The position numbers and the translations under genes are program-made. From JADKAV01 sp963818505 (lineage in GTDB: Bacteria > Actinomycetota > Actinomycetes > S36-B12 > UBA10799): DNA of 64,000 nt. This document shows positions 46,171-55,099 of the stretch, in pieces; within the stretch, counting starts at the first letter, position 1, and each line of letters starts with the position of its first letter. The notes under the pieces are model-generated. The model made no database searches, had not been told where the DNA came from, and saw nothing but the letters and a program-made list of their open reading frames with translations. Location: NCBI GenBank assembly GCA_963818505.1, contig CAWFSJ010000001.1, positions 1,054,001 to 1,118,000 of the forward strand, in the 5' to 3' direction.

Positions 46171-46487
46171 GACAATTCGCCCGCGCCCCCTTCGACCGGC
46201 CCCGGATCGCCCACCGCTGTCTCACCGTCGAGGCCACACCTACGGCTGAGTTCCGAGGCGATGTCCCAGAAGTCACCGCACCGGTCTCGACCAGCGCATT
46301 GAGCAGTACGATCTGTGCGCAGGATTCGGCCTGGGCACCTACAGCGCTCAGTTCTCGATAGCCCCCGATCAGGGATTGGCGGTCGTGGTGGAAGGCGCCG
46401 GCCGGGGTTTCGGCGCGGGGAAGGTCGCACCCCACCCAACACCGCCGCACTGGCCACGGTGGCTGTCAGAACCTTGACGATGCGCAT
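46074..46487 (-). pseudogene. Frameshifted lipoprotein gene (remnant)
   Basis: ATG at 46487 with AGAGG upstream encodes MRIVKVLTATVASAAVLGG; reading on in frame gives no lipobox. Removing one G from the GGGG run at about 46430 gives LGGC, a lipobox, followed by CDLPRAETPAGAFHH. A further indel near 46279 would join ALVETGA to GDFWDIASELSRRCG. The 3' part enters hairpin element B. The gene is therefore either broken or mis-sequenced, and no function was recognised. Boundaries are approximate. Confidence 0.45.
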
Positions 46488-46657
46488 GCCACCGACCTCT
46501 CCCGCCACGCGAGGCCGCGGAACAATGAACCGACAGTAGGTGATCAACGGCCGGGCTGTCGAACGCCTCGCGCCCACCTCAACCTTCCGATGCTGTTTGC
46601 ACGCAGTCACTACGAGCCGAGAATGCTCCAAGCGTCCACCATAGGTAGCGTGGAGAA

Positions 46658-47038
46658 ATGCAGACGCAGCTCGGGCTGATCACGGACTACCCCCTCGACA
46701 AACCCACCCCGGTCACGATTGACGGCGAGAAGTACCTGGTGATCCGCACCTCAGGGAATCCCGATGAGGTCTGCGTCGTGAGCGACCGCTGCCCGCATGC
46801 CGGACTCAGTCTCAGTCGCGGCCCCCGGGGAGGCTACGAGGACGGCGTCATCACCTGCCCATGGCATAACTCGCGTTTCGACGTCTGCTCCGGGGAGAAC
46901 CTCGACTGGACTCCTGGCTTCGCCGGCGTCAACGCCCCGAAATGGTCGCGGCGCCTCATCGCAATGGGCAAATCACCCGCACCCTTGACCGTCGCGCCCG
47001 CGTCCATCCGAGACGGTCGGGTAGTCGTCGACCGGTAG
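46658..47038 (+). CDS. Rieske [2Fe-2S] ferredoxin-like protein
   Basis: A 126-aa stand-alone Rieske domain with ligands in CPHAG (C45, H47) and CPWHN (C67, H70). It has no signal or membrane helix, so it is a soluble electron carrier of the oxygenase-ferredoxin type. The ATG has GGAG 2 nt upstream. A 45-bp gap separates it from the SRPBCC gene, and both may form one unit. No oxygenase is in the window. Confidence 0.92.
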   Translation: MQTQLGLITDYPLDKPTPVTIDGEKYLVIRTSGNPDEVCVVSDRCPHAGLSLSRGPRGGYEDGVITCPWHNSRFDVCSGENLDWTPGFAGVNAPKWSRRLIAMGKSPAPLTVAPASIRDGRVVVDR

Positions 47039-47083
47039 AAGCACGGTCTACACCGACTCGAGACATCAACGAAAGGCCATCAC

Positions 47084-47524
47084 ATGGCAAATGTCTACTT
47101 CAAGATCACGCGTCACCTATCCCTGCCGGCTGATGCCGTCTTCGACGAGCTGATCGACTGGAAGGGCCACGCCCATTGGGTGCCCCTCACCCGAGTGGAG
47201 GTGCTCACCGGGGATGGGGGGCCGGGCACCGAATTCGTCGCGACGACCGGCATTGGCCCACTCGCACTGCCCGACCGGATGCGCGTCGACGAACTCGACC
47301 CAGTGGCCATGACCGCCCGCATCACCAAGATCGGGCCCCCGCTGACCGGCGTGGTGGACCTGTCGGTGACATCGACCGGTGAGACCACCTCACGCCTGGA
47401 TTGGGTCGAAGACATCCAAGTCCGCGGTGTGCCCCAGTTCCTCTCCAAACCGCTCGCGGCGGCCGCCCGCATGGGATTCCGGACGTCGATCAGGCGCATG
47501 GCCGCCCTCGTCGCCCTGCACTAG
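47084..47524 (+). CDS. SRPBCC (polyketide cyclase/START-like) family protein
   Basis: A 146-aa helix-grip protein. It begins VYFKITRHLSLPADAVFDEL, continues with DWKGHAHWVPLTRVEV, and ends in an amphipathic C-terminal helix, the usual ligand-cavity architecture. It probably binds a hydrophobic small molecule. It follows the Rieske gene on the same strand. No catalytic residues are evident. Confidence 0.88.
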   Translation: MANVYFKITRHLSLPADAVFDELIDWKGHAHWVPLTRVEVLTGDGGPGTEFVATTGIGPLALPDRMRVDELDPVAMTARITKIGPPLTGVVDLSVTSTGETTSRLDWVEDIQVRGVPQFLSKPLAAAARMGFRTSIRRMAALVALH

Positions 47525-47666
47525 GCGGGCGGCTCCGCGGTGGATTCGCCCTTCCACGGGCCAGCGGCGCAGAGCGGTTCTGGCCCCGCTCGTCTGTGCG
47601 CGCCTTCGACGCCCGCAGCCTGCAAGCGGGGATGATGTACTGCGTCCCACCAGACAGGAGCACGAA

Positions 47667-48101
47667 ATGACCAGCCCCCGATCCGCCGTCGTTCTGATAG
47701 CCGCTATGTCGATCGCCGCTCTAGCGGGGTGCTCGAGTTCGTCGTCGAGTTCAGAAACGAGCCCTGCCGAGACCACCCCGGTAGCCTCGCCGACGGTGGC
47801 ACCCACTGAGCCCACCACCACGGCGACCGCCTCACCCACGGCAACTGATTCCCTGTGCAGCGAGGGTGCCATCATGGCCGCCATCCCGGAGGGTTCCGAG
47901 ATGGTCAAGTACAACTGCGCAAACGTCTCCGGCACGCAGTGGGCCGCCGTCGAGGTGAACCCCGGCCCGACGGTGTTCTTCCTGCAGGCCAACGGCGACT
48001 CATGGGACGTCTCCACCTCCGATGAGGTGTGCGGAACTGCCAGCGCCGGTCTGCCCCCGGAGTTGCTCGACTACTGCACCCCCGCCGCGTCCAGCAGCTG
48101 A
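47667..48101 (+). CDS. Putative lipoprotein
   Basis: A 144-aa protein from ATG 47667, placed by ACAGGAG upstream. The signal peptide ends in LAGC (lipid-modified Cys at about residue 23), followed by a Ser/Thr/Pro-rich linker of about 45 residues and a small domain of about 75 residues with four cysteines (SLCSEG, KYNCANV, DEVCGT, LDYCTP) that could form two disulfides. No family was recognised. It is extracytoplasmic and membrane-anchored. The open frame upstream of the ATG overlaps the SRPBCC gene and is not used. Confidence 0.85.
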   Translation: MTSPRSAVVLIAAMSIAALAGCSSSSSSSETSPAETTPVASPTVAPTEPTTTATASPTATDSLCSEGAIMAAIPEGSEMVKYNCANVSGTQWAAVEVNPGPTVFFLQANGDSWDVSTSDEVCGTASAGLPPELLDYCTPAASSS

Positions 48102-48130
48102 GGACCAGCCGCCCCGTTCCCTGAGGCCAG

Positions 48131-49981
48131 TCAGGTGCGGTAGCGCCGGATCTGCGCGAACGCATCGAATGCGCCGGTAGCGGGGGCTGAGTAGCGCAGA
48201 GTCAGCCGCACCCGGGTGCCGAACGTCCGGATCACCGTCCTGCCAGCCTTCTTGACCACCTTGATGTTGCGCAGGTCCTTACGCTTGCCGTCCACCTTGA
48301 GCCTCACCCGCTGTCCTGCATCAGTGCGGCAGTTCTTGGGCAGCACCACCGTCTTGCCTCGCTTCTTCAGCTTCGCGGGAGGTGTCTTGGCGCAGGTCAG
48401 CCTCTGTTGCCCGCGCACGGCTGTGAGCGTACGTGTGACATCTGCGGCGGGCAGGAAGTCCACATCGCCGGGTTGGCTGGCGACGACCGAACATTCGCCA
48501 GCCGCGAGTGCTGTGACCTGACCGCCCGAGACGGTGCAGGTGGCGGGCGTGCCACTGACCAGGGTCACGGGTAGCCCGGAGGTCGCGGTCGCGGTCAGCG
48601 CGACCGAGGAGCCAACAGCCAGCCCGTTCGGGGCAGCGAATGTGATGGCCTGTGACTGCGCCTCGAAGTAGCTCGTCGCTTGGATTCGGACGTCTGCGCC
48701 GTCACTGCGTGCCCATACAGAAGCGAAGCGGAACCCACTGGCGGCTGCGGCTATCTCCGGGCTGTTCGTACCGGCAGCAGCAGCAGACAGACTGATGGGC
48801 ACACTCCATGTGGCGCCGCCGTCCTGGCTGTCCGAACTGAGGATCTGGTTGCTGGACTTCTGCCACACGGCAGTCACACGTGTTCCGTCCCCACCGCTGG
48901 CGACGTCGGGGTTGAGAACTGGTGTTCCGGGCTCGGACACACCTCTGGGTTCACTCCACGTGTCCCCTATGCCCTGCGCGCTTTGGGCTTGGACGGCGGT
49001 GCTGTTGGCCCACACGACCGTGGCCCGGGAACCGTCCGCAGCTCCGGTGATCCGAGGGCTGAAGCTGCCCTCCCCCAGAGTAGACAGGCGCTGAACGGGC
49101 GACCACAACCCATTGGTCAGACTGCGTGTCTGGATCAGGGACACGCCTGCGCCCACCAACTCCTGCCACACCGCGACGGTTCTGGACCCGTCGGTGTCGA
49201 TCATCAGGTCCGGGTTGCTGGCATCACGTCCCGGTGTGGACAGCGTCTGCGCAGAGGACCACGTCCCGCCCCCATTGGTTGAGAACGTGGCGCGGATGGT
49301 GTCCCGGCCAAGGATGGGCTCCCGCCACAGAGCAGTCAGCCGCTGACCATCGGCCGACGAAACCACCTTCGTACTTCTGGGGACCGTCACATCCGTGGCC
49401 AGCGGAACGGCTGGCGCGTACGTGGCACCGAAGTCCGTCGATACGCGTGCCTGGATCTGGTGGGCTGGGTTCTGGAACTGGGCGAACACCACGACCACGC
49501 GGCTGCCGTTGGCGGACATCGTGACGGCTGGCGATGGCGCACCCGAGGAAGAAGCCAATGCCGACACATCGACCGGAGGCGCCCAGACGCCGTCGGTAAA
49601 GCTGGCTGTTCGCACGATCTCCTTGTCGGGTGCTTGGAAGTCGACGAAGGTCGCAACGGCTCGCCGGCCGTCCAGCGAGCCGGTCAACTGGATCCCGGAG
49701 GAGTCTCCGGTGGGGTTGTTGATGGCCACGGCGGGCGCCCAGGTGGCTCCGTAGTCGGTACTGAACGAGCCAGTGGCACGTTGCTGAAGTCCGTCATTGC
49801 TGACCCAGGCACTGGTGAGGCGCTTGCCGTCGGCCGAACTGAGGATCTGCGGGGAGGAGCCACTGCTGGCTGCGGGCGATATGTCGATCGGCGTGAGCCA
49901 TGTGCCATCCGCACCGGCGGGCCCGAGGGCGCCCAGCGTCAGGGTGCTGCCGAGCAGGGCGACGGCGAGGATGAACTTCAT
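48131..49981 (-). CDS. Secreted Asp-box (BNR) beta-propeller protein with basic C-terminal domain
   Basis: A 616-aa protein with a signal peptide (residues 1-24, ending GPAGA). Sialidase-like Asp-box repeats STDYGATWAP, STDFGATYAP, STNGGGTWSS and SQDGGATWSV are spread over about residues 70-400, consistent with a propeller. An Ig-like module follows (ITFAAPNGLAVGSS to VVASQPGDVDFLP), then a Lys/Arg-rich terminal domain ending SAPATGAFDAFAQIRRYRT. No sialidase catalytic Arg triad could be confirmed, so it is more likely a binding or adhesive surface protein. It converges with the lipoprotein gene. Confidence 0.85.
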   Translation of the reverse strand: MKFILAVALLGSTLTLGALGPAGADGTWLTPIDISPAASSGSSPQILSSADGKRLTSAWVSNDGLQQRATGSFSTDYGATWAPAVAINNPTGDSSGIQLTGSLDGRRAVATFVDFQAPDKEIVRTASFTDGVWAPPVDVSALASSSGAPSPAVTMSANGSRVVVVFAQFQNPAHQIQARVSTDFGATYAPAVPLATDVTVPRSTKVVSSADGQRLTALWREPILGRDTIRATFSTNGGGTWSSAQTLSTPGRDASNPDLMIDTDGSRTVAVWQELVGAGVSLIQTRSLTNGLWSPVQRLSTLGEGSFSPRITGAADGSRATVVWANSTAVQAQSAQGIGDTWSEPRGVSEPGTPVLNPDVASGGDGTRVTAVWQKSSNQILSSDSQDGGATWSVPISLSAAAAGTNSPEIAAAASGFRFASVWARSDGADVRIQATSYFEAQSQAITFAAPNGLAVGSSVALTATATSGLPVTLVSGTPATCTVSGGQVTALAAGECSVVASQPGDVDFLPAADVTRTLTAVRGQQRLTCAKTPPAKLKKRGKTVVLPKNCRTDAGQRVRLKVDGKRKDLRNIKVVKKAGRTVIRTFGTRVRLTLRYSAPATGAFDAFAQIRRYRT

Positions 49982-50065
49982 CGGGCAAGACTAGCCTGAG
50001 GCCGAACACGTGAGTGCTGCAAGAGCGAGCAGCGGGCGATGAGACCCGTCGGCTGCGGTGGGCCA

Positions 50066-50455
50066 CTAGCCGCCCGGACGGGCCTGCCCACCGGCACTCT
50101 CTGCGCGACCGGCCACAACCGGCCCCAACACCCATCCAGCCAGAGTTCCTAGCCCGGCCACTACGGCGATGGTTGCCAGCCGTGCCGATGCTGTCACCTC
50201 CACCGTTGGTTCCCCTCCAATGGCCACAACCACGATCCCCGCGAACAGAGCCAGCACCGCGAAGTCACGCGCGCCCGACGCCCGACTGGCCCACCTTGGC
50301 GACCGCCACCAGAGAACCCCCGACACCACCGCAGCGAGCACCACCCAGACCAGGAATCCCACTGGCGGTGGTTTGTCGGCACCTACAAGGCCGACTACGA
50401 CCAGGCCGACGAAGGTGCCGCCTGCCACCCATGTCCTGCGCTGCACAGGTGACAC
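50066..50455 (-). CDS. Small membrane protein, unknown
   Basis: A 129-aa protein with four hydrophobic segments (about residues 9-25, 33-50, 64-81 and 92-112). No motif or family was recognised. GTG at 50455 is assumed; GTG at 50446 is an alternative. It is divergent from the DUF4239 gene by about 50 bp and follows 84 bp upstream of the Asp-box gene on the same strand. Confidence 0.6.
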   Translation of the reverse strand: MSPVQRRTWVAGGTFVGLVVVGLVGADKPPPVGFLVWVVLAAVVSGVLWWRSPRWASRASGARDFAVLALFAGIVVVAIGGEPTVEVTASARLATIAVVAGLGTLAGWVLGPVVAGRAESAGGQARPGG

Positions 50456-50506
50456 GTTACGTCGCTCGACCGGGAACCCCGACCGAAGCCGTGCCAGTAT
50501 GTGCGC

Positions 50507-51346
50507 GTGACTCTGGTGGTTCTCAATTGGCTTGGCCTGCTGTTCAGCACGGGGCTGGGCATCAGCGCGGGCATCCTGTTGCGCCGCTACCTGCAGAAGC
50601 GCGAACCTGCTGGCGAGGGCGAGCAGTCCTCAGCGGGGATGTTCACCGACGCACTGGCCTACGTCAGCGGCGTCCTCGGGATCATGCTCGGTCTAATGCT
50701 CTTCTTCTCTGTCCAGGTTTACGAGGAGGTCCGGCAGAGCGCGCGGGAGGAGGCTGTCGCACTTGCCGACGTCTTCGAGAGTGCCGACTTCTTCCCGACT
50801 TCACCCGCCGACCAAGTCCGCCGCGACACGATCTGCTTGATGCGTTCGGTCGCCACCGACTCGTGGTCGTCAGCCGAGAGCGGCGACCTCACCGGTGACG
50901 AGAACACGGCTGCTTGGGCGTCACAACTGCGCTCCGGCATCGCGGAACTGCCCACCCGCACCTCCACACAGCAAGAGGCCCAGGCACAGATGATGGCGGC
51001 CTTCCAGGAGGCGCAGAACGCCCGGCAGAAGCGCATCCTGTCATCGGTGTTCAACCTGCCGCTCATCGTGTGGATCGTCATCGACCTGGGTGTGTTCGTT
51101 TTCGCCGCCCTGATGATGATCAGCCTGCCCGACCGGCCGCGCACCGCGCTGGTCCTGATCGCCGCGTGCCTGGTCTTCACAATGGGCGTGGTAGGCGCAT
51201 TGAGTATGTTCGCGACACCCTTCACACACCTGGGCGTCTCGGTCAAACCCGGCGACATCGAGGGCGCCCTTGTGCGTCTCGAGGACACCTCGCCCTTCCA
51301 GGACTGGGCACCGTGCGAGCGCTTAGCGGTCTCCGAATTCGGGTGA
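50507..51346 (+). CDS. DUF4239 membrane protein
   Basis: A 279-aa bestrophin-like DUF4239 protein. It has an N-terminal helix, a second helix GVLGIMLGLMLFFSVQVYEEV followed by the conserved REEAVALADVFESADFFP, a cytosolic helical region with CLMRS, then three C-terminal helices. GTG at 50507 is preferred since CAGTAT lies 6 nt upstream; GTG at 50501 adds two residues. The function is unknown; ion-channel-like topology is inferred from the family only. Confidence 0.8.
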   Translation: MTLVVLNWLGLLFSTGLGISAGILLRRYLQKREPAGEGEQSSAGMFTDALAYVSGVLGIMLGLMLFFSVQVYEEVRQSAREEAVALADVFESADFFPTSPADQVRRDTICLMRSVATDSWSSAESGDLTGDENTAAWASQLRSGIAELPTRTSTQQEAQAQMMAAFQEAQNARQKRILSSVFNLPLIVWIVIDLGVFVFAALMMISLPDRPRTALVLIAACLVFTMGVVGALSMFATPFTHLGVSVKPGDIEGALVRLEDTSPFQDWAPCERLAVSEFG

Positions 51347-51371
51347 GCCTCAATGCACGCCCCTATTGGTG

Positions 51372-51485
51372 CGTTGTTACCGGCCGCCACTCTGTGATGT
51401 TGCGTTGTTGCTGGTTTCACCCGAGGGATCCAGCAACAACACCACACTCGCGCTACCGCCGCCGTAACGACGCAACAGACCGTCG
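51372..51485. repeat. Hairpin element B, copy 2 (inverted relative to copy 1)
   Basis: It contains GTTGTTGCTGG / CCAGCAACAAC around GTTTCACCCGAGGGAT, plus outer arms. Its reverse complement matches copy 1 through GGAGCGCGAGTG-like sequence and both stems. It fills the space between convergent DUF4239 and membrane-protein genes. Confidence 0.85.
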
Positions 51486-51498
51486 CGCGGTGAGCAGC

Positions 51499-51993
51499 TC
51501 AGTGCCCGACCAGTGACTTGACGAACAAGACCACCATCACCGCGACCACCACGCTCGCGACGTACATCAACGCCCGCCCACGGCTCGCGGGAACCGACCG
51601 CGCCGCGCGATATCCGGTGGCCGCCACGAAGAGCAGCAGTACCAACTCGGACGCCCGCACCGCCTGCGGACCGAAGATGAGCACAGGCAACGCGGCAGCA
51701 ACAGCGGCCATGAGCCCACCGATCAACTGGGCCCCGAGCAGTTTCACCCCGGACGCGTCCAGCAGGCCCTTGTTGACCAACCTGGTGGAGATCCGGAAGG
51801 CCAGCTGATGCGCCAGCAGCAAAGCGACGGCAGTCAGCAGGATGGTCAACCACAGGTCCGTCGACTCCGCAGTGGATGCCTTGGGCAGTGCGACGAGGAC
51901 CGCCAGCAGCGAAAGGCTGATGTACAGCGCCATAGTCACCGCTTCGCGTACCCACTCGCGAGCCTCACGCGACTCCTCAGGCACCTGCGACAT
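51499..51993 (-). CDS. Membrane protein, unknown
   Basis: A 164-aa protein with about five helices (residues 20-36, 45-63, 84-105, 113-126 and 142-160). No family was recognised. ATG at 51993 lies inside the last codons of the YihY gene (17-bp overlap), so it is translationally coupled to it. A longer open frame to 52035 would overlap further and lacks support. It probably works with, or is co-regulated with, the YihY-type protein. Confidence 0.72.
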   Translation of the reverse strand: MSQVPEESREAREWVREAVTMALYISLSLLAVLVALPKASTAESTDLWLTILLTAVALLLAHQLAFRISTRLVNKGLLDASGVKLLGAQLIGGLMAAVAAALPVLIFGPQAVRASELVLLLFVAATGYRAARSVPASRGRALMYVASVVVAVMVVLFVKSLVGH

Positions 51994-53149
51994 CGTCGGC
52001 CTCCTTCGCAACGTCGTACGGCGATCGCGGCACACCGTCGGGGCGTCGCATTAACGCCTCCAGATCCGGTCGCCGCGCATCATCATGACCGGAGGCGTCG
52101 AAGTAGGTCCCATTGCGCTGCGAGGGCATGCGCTCATCCATCTGCGTGAGCAGCGTGTAGGCCCGTTCGTCGGCCGGGAACAGCACGTTGATGTCCACAC
52201 CTCGGGGCCACAACCGCCAGGCCCGCACCACTGAGATCTCGTAGCTGAGGACCACGGCGTTCGAAACCAGGAAGAGAACCGAAATGAACGCCACCACCGT
52301 CGTCATAGCTCCGTAGACGGCCGAGGAGTTGTTCAAGAAACGCGCCGTGATCACTCCCGCCAACGAGACGATCACCGTAATCGCCGTGGCGCCGACCATG
52401 GCCCCCACGACGATCTCCGGCGTGCGAATCGTCCGGCGGGCCAGCACCTTGGGTGCCGCGAACAACACCGCGAAAGCAACGAGCAGACCGACCAGCGCTG
52501 ATACCGGCTGCTGGACAGCTGCTGGGATGAACCGGCCGGCGAACACCGAGAACCCGGCGATCACCAGCACGGCAACACCCAGCATCAGCACGACGAGCAG
52601 CACGCGCAGGTACCGCGGACCGAACCCGAAACGGAAGCGGTAAGGCACGCAGAAGACCTGGTTGATCATGGCGTACAGCGCGAACGCCCCGCCGGTCCCG
52701 GCGATTAGCAGACCGATCAGTGCCACCCAGAACGCCGCACCCCCGCTGGGCAGCGTGGCGTAGGAGTCGATGATCTGCTGCTGGTATTCCGGCGGCACAA
52801 CCTGCATCACCAGGTTGTTGACGGCCTCCGGGTTGTTCTCGGCAAGGGTCCGCAGAATCGCGTAACCGCCGATCGCCAGCGGAAAGATGCTCAGGAAGAA
52901 GTAGTAGGCCAGCATGGCCGCCAAGCGACTGCCCTCGTCGTCTGCGTACTTCTTGAACACCGCGTATCCGAATGCCACTGGCGCGAAACGCGATTGGGCC
53001 CGATCCACGAAACGCCCAGCGCCGAGGACGACCTTCTCGACCTCACCTGCAGGTCCGGTGTGGGAGGTCGGCGCAGACGCCGGGGAATAGTCTCGCTGCG
53101 CGTCATCCCACGGCTGGTAGAAGGCGTCGTCCTTGTCGTCCGTGCCCAC
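51977..53149 (-). CDS. YihY/virulence factor BrkB family membrane protein
   Basis: A 390-aa protein. A soluble N-terminus of about 60 residues precedes six helices with family features: DDEGSRLAAMLAYYFFLSIFP, the PSGGAAFWVALIGLLIAGTGG segment and SNAVVLSYEISVVRAW near the end. The function of the family is unsettled (it was formerly called ribonuclease BN). GTG at 53149 directly follows the M13 peptidase stop (TAGGTG). A cytosolic tail of about 60 residues overlaps the next gene. Confidence 0.9.
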   Translation of the reverse strand: MGTDDKDDAFYQPWDDAQRDYSPASAPTSHTGPAGEVEKVVLGAGRFVDRAQSRFAPVAFGYAVFKKYADDEGSRLAAMLAYYFFLSIFPLAIGGYAILRTLAENNPEAVNNLVMQVVPPEYQQQIIDSYATLPSGGAAFWVALIGLLIAGTGGAFALYAMINQVFCVPYRFRFGFGPRYLRVLLVVLMLGVAVLVIAGFSVFAGRFIPAAVQQPVSALVGLLVAFAVLFAAPKVLARRTIRTPEIVVGAMVGATAITVIVSLAGVITARFLNNSSAVYGAMTTVVAFISVLFLVSNAVVLSYEISVVRAWRLWPRGVDINVLFPADERAYTLLTQMDERMPSQRNGTYFDASGHDDARRPDLEALMRRPDGVPRSPYDVAKEADDVAGA

Positions 53150-55087
53150 CTACCAGATCCGCACGCGCGCGTTGGGGTCTCGCCACATCCCGTCCCCGGG
53201 CGCGACCGCGAACGCCTCGAAGAAGGCGTCGGTGTTGACCAAGGTGCCGAACACGCGGAACTCAGGCGGCGAGTGCGGGTCGATCGTGATTCGCCGGATT
53301 GTCTCCTCGGGCCGGGTCTTCGCCCGCCACACGTGGGTGAAGCCGACGAAGAACCGCTGCTCGCCGCTCAAGCCGTCGATCACCTCGGCCGGCCTGCCCT
53401 CCAGCGAGAGTTGGTAGGCACGGTAAGCCACGGCCAGCCCGGACACGTCAGCGATGTTCTCGCCCAAGGTCAGCTCGCCGTTGACCGGGTAACCCTCGAC
53501 CGGTTCGTACTCGGCGTACTGGTCGATGAGCGCACGCGTGCGTCCGGAGAACGCCTCGTGGTCGGAGTCCGTCCACCAGTTGCGCAGGTTTCCGTCCCCG
53601 TCGAACTGGCAGCCCTGATCGTCGAACCCGTGGGAGATCTCGTGGCCGATGACCGCCCCGATGGCCCCGTAGTTGATCGCGTCGTCCGCAGCCATGTCGA
53701 AGAAAGGAGGCTGCAGGATGGCCGCCGGGAAGACGATCTCGTTCATCTCGGGGTTGTAGTAGGCGTTGACCGTCTGCGGGTGCATGTGCCATTCGTTGCG
53801 GTCCACAGGCCCGCCGAGCTTGTTGACCTCGTAGTCGTGGTGCCACTCGCGTGCGGCGCGCACCGAAGCGATCAGGTCCCCGGGCACCAACAGCATGCTG
53901 GAGTAGTCCTTCCAGACATCCGGGTAACCGATCTTCGCGGTGAACTTGGCAAGTTTGGCGTGAGCCTCGCGCTTGGTCTGGTCGGTCATCCAGTCCAGGC
54001 CGTCGATCGAAGCCTCGAACGCCACAAGCAGGTTGTCGACCAACTCGACCATGCGGGCTTTGTTCTCCGGCGGGAAGTACCGGGCGACGTACTCCTGGCC
54101 CAGTGCCTCCCCGACCATGCCTTCGACCAGGTCGACGCCACGCTTCCAGCGCGGCCGCATCTGCGGGACACCGCGCAGGACCTTGCCATAAAACTCGAAG
54201 GACGCCTGCACGGTCTCTTCGGACAGCAGCCCGGTGAATGCGTTGAGGATGCGCCAGCGCAGGTAGGGCTTCCAGTCGTCCAGGCCGACCTCGGCCAGCA
54301 GATTCGCGTAGGCAACCGCATAGTCCGGCTGCGCGATGTTCAGCGTCTCGATACGCCCGGATACCCCGATCACCGACAGGTAGGACTGCCAGTCGTAGCC
54401 AGGGGTGAGGTCGGACAACTCAGCCAACGCGTACTGGTTGTAGGTCTTGACCGGATCACGGTTGGCTACCTGCGTCCAGTGCGCGCGGGCCAGTCGGGTC
54501 TCCAGCGCCACGATCCGGTCGGCGTCCTGGGTGCCGCCCAGTCCTGTGCGCTCCAGCATCGCGGCGACGTGTTCAATGTAGGCCTTGCGCTGGCCGGCGA
54601 AACCCTCCTCGAGATAGTAGTCCCGATCGGGCATGCCGAGCCCGCTCTGCCACATGTCCAACACGTACTTCGTGGAGTCACGGTTGTCCTGATGAATCGC
54701 CCCACCGAGCGGCGACCCGACACCCAGGCGCTCGAGACGCCCGATCAGTTCAGGCAGGTCGGCTGCATCCGTGACCTCGTCCACCGCCGCGAACAAGTCA
54801 GCGATCGGCTCAAGGCCCACCTTGTCGATCTGTTCCAGATCCATGAAGGCGTTGAACAGCACCGCGATCCGACCGGCGTTGCTGGCCGGATCGGGCTGAG
54901 CCGCCGACAACTCGTCGATGATCGAGCGCAGCCGCTCCTGAGCGGTGTCGTGCAGATCGGTGAAGGACGCGAACTCGGCCTTGTCCTCGGGGATCTCGAA
55001 GTCTTCGAGCCACGTCCCGAGCCAATGCCGGTAGAAGTCATCCTGTGCGCGAACAGAGGGATCCTGCCATTGCAGGTTCAGGGTCAT
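53150..55087 (-). CDS. M13 family zinc metallopeptidase (PepO-like)
   Basis: A 645-aa neprilysin-type peptidase. The zinc motif HEISH is at about residues 481-485, the third ligand lies in GENIADVSG, and the upstream NAYYNPEMNEIVFPAAILQPP is the substrate-binding block. There is no signal peptide, so it is cytosolic like other actinobacterial PepO. ATG at 55087 has TAGTGT 6 nt upstream. It is followed without gap by the YihY gene. Confidence 0.95.
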   Translation of the reverse strand: MTLNLQWQDPSVRAQDDFYRHWLGTWLEDFEIPEDKAEFASFTDLHDTAQERLRSIIDELSAAQPDPASNAGRIAVLFNAFMDLEQIDKVGLEPIADLFAAVDEVTDAADLPELIGRLERLGVGSPLGGAIHQDNRDSTKYVLDMWQSGLGMPDRDYYLEEGFAGQRKAYIEHVAAMLERTGLGGTQDADRIVALETRLARAHWTQVANRDPVKTYNQYALAELSDLTPGYDWQSYLSVIGVSGRIETLNIAQPDYAVAYANLLAEVGLDDWKPYLRWRILNAFTGLLSEETVQASFEFYGKVLRGVPQMRPRWKRGVDLVEGMVGEALGQEYVARYFPPENKARMVELVDNLLVAFEASIDGLDWMTDQTKREAHAKLAKFTAKIGYPDVWKDYSSMLLVPGDLIASVRAAREWHHDYEVNKLGGPVDRNEWHMHPQTVNAYYNPEMNEIVFPAAILQPPFFDMAADDAINYGAIGAVIGHEISHGFDDQGCQFDGDGNLRNWWTDSDHEAFSGRTRALIDQYAEYEPVEGYPVNGELTLGENIADVSGLAVAYRAYQLSLEGRPAEVIDGLSGEQRFFVGFTHVWRAKTRPEETIRRITIDPHSPPEFRVFGTLVNTDAFFEAFAVAPGDGMWRDPNARVRIW

Positions 55088-55093
55088 GGCCCA

Positions 55094-55099
55094 ACACTA
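55094..55099 (-). promoter_or_regulatory. Putative -10 box of M13 peptidase gene (leaderless)
   Basis: TAGTGT with a 6-nt spacer to ATG 55087; it overlaps the stop of rdgB. Confidence 0.5.

Noticed and set aside
48131..49981. True sialidase activity for the Asp-box protein
   Set aside because: Asp boxes alone are common in binding proteins; the catalytic Arg triad, Tyr/Glu pair and FRIP motif could not be identified.
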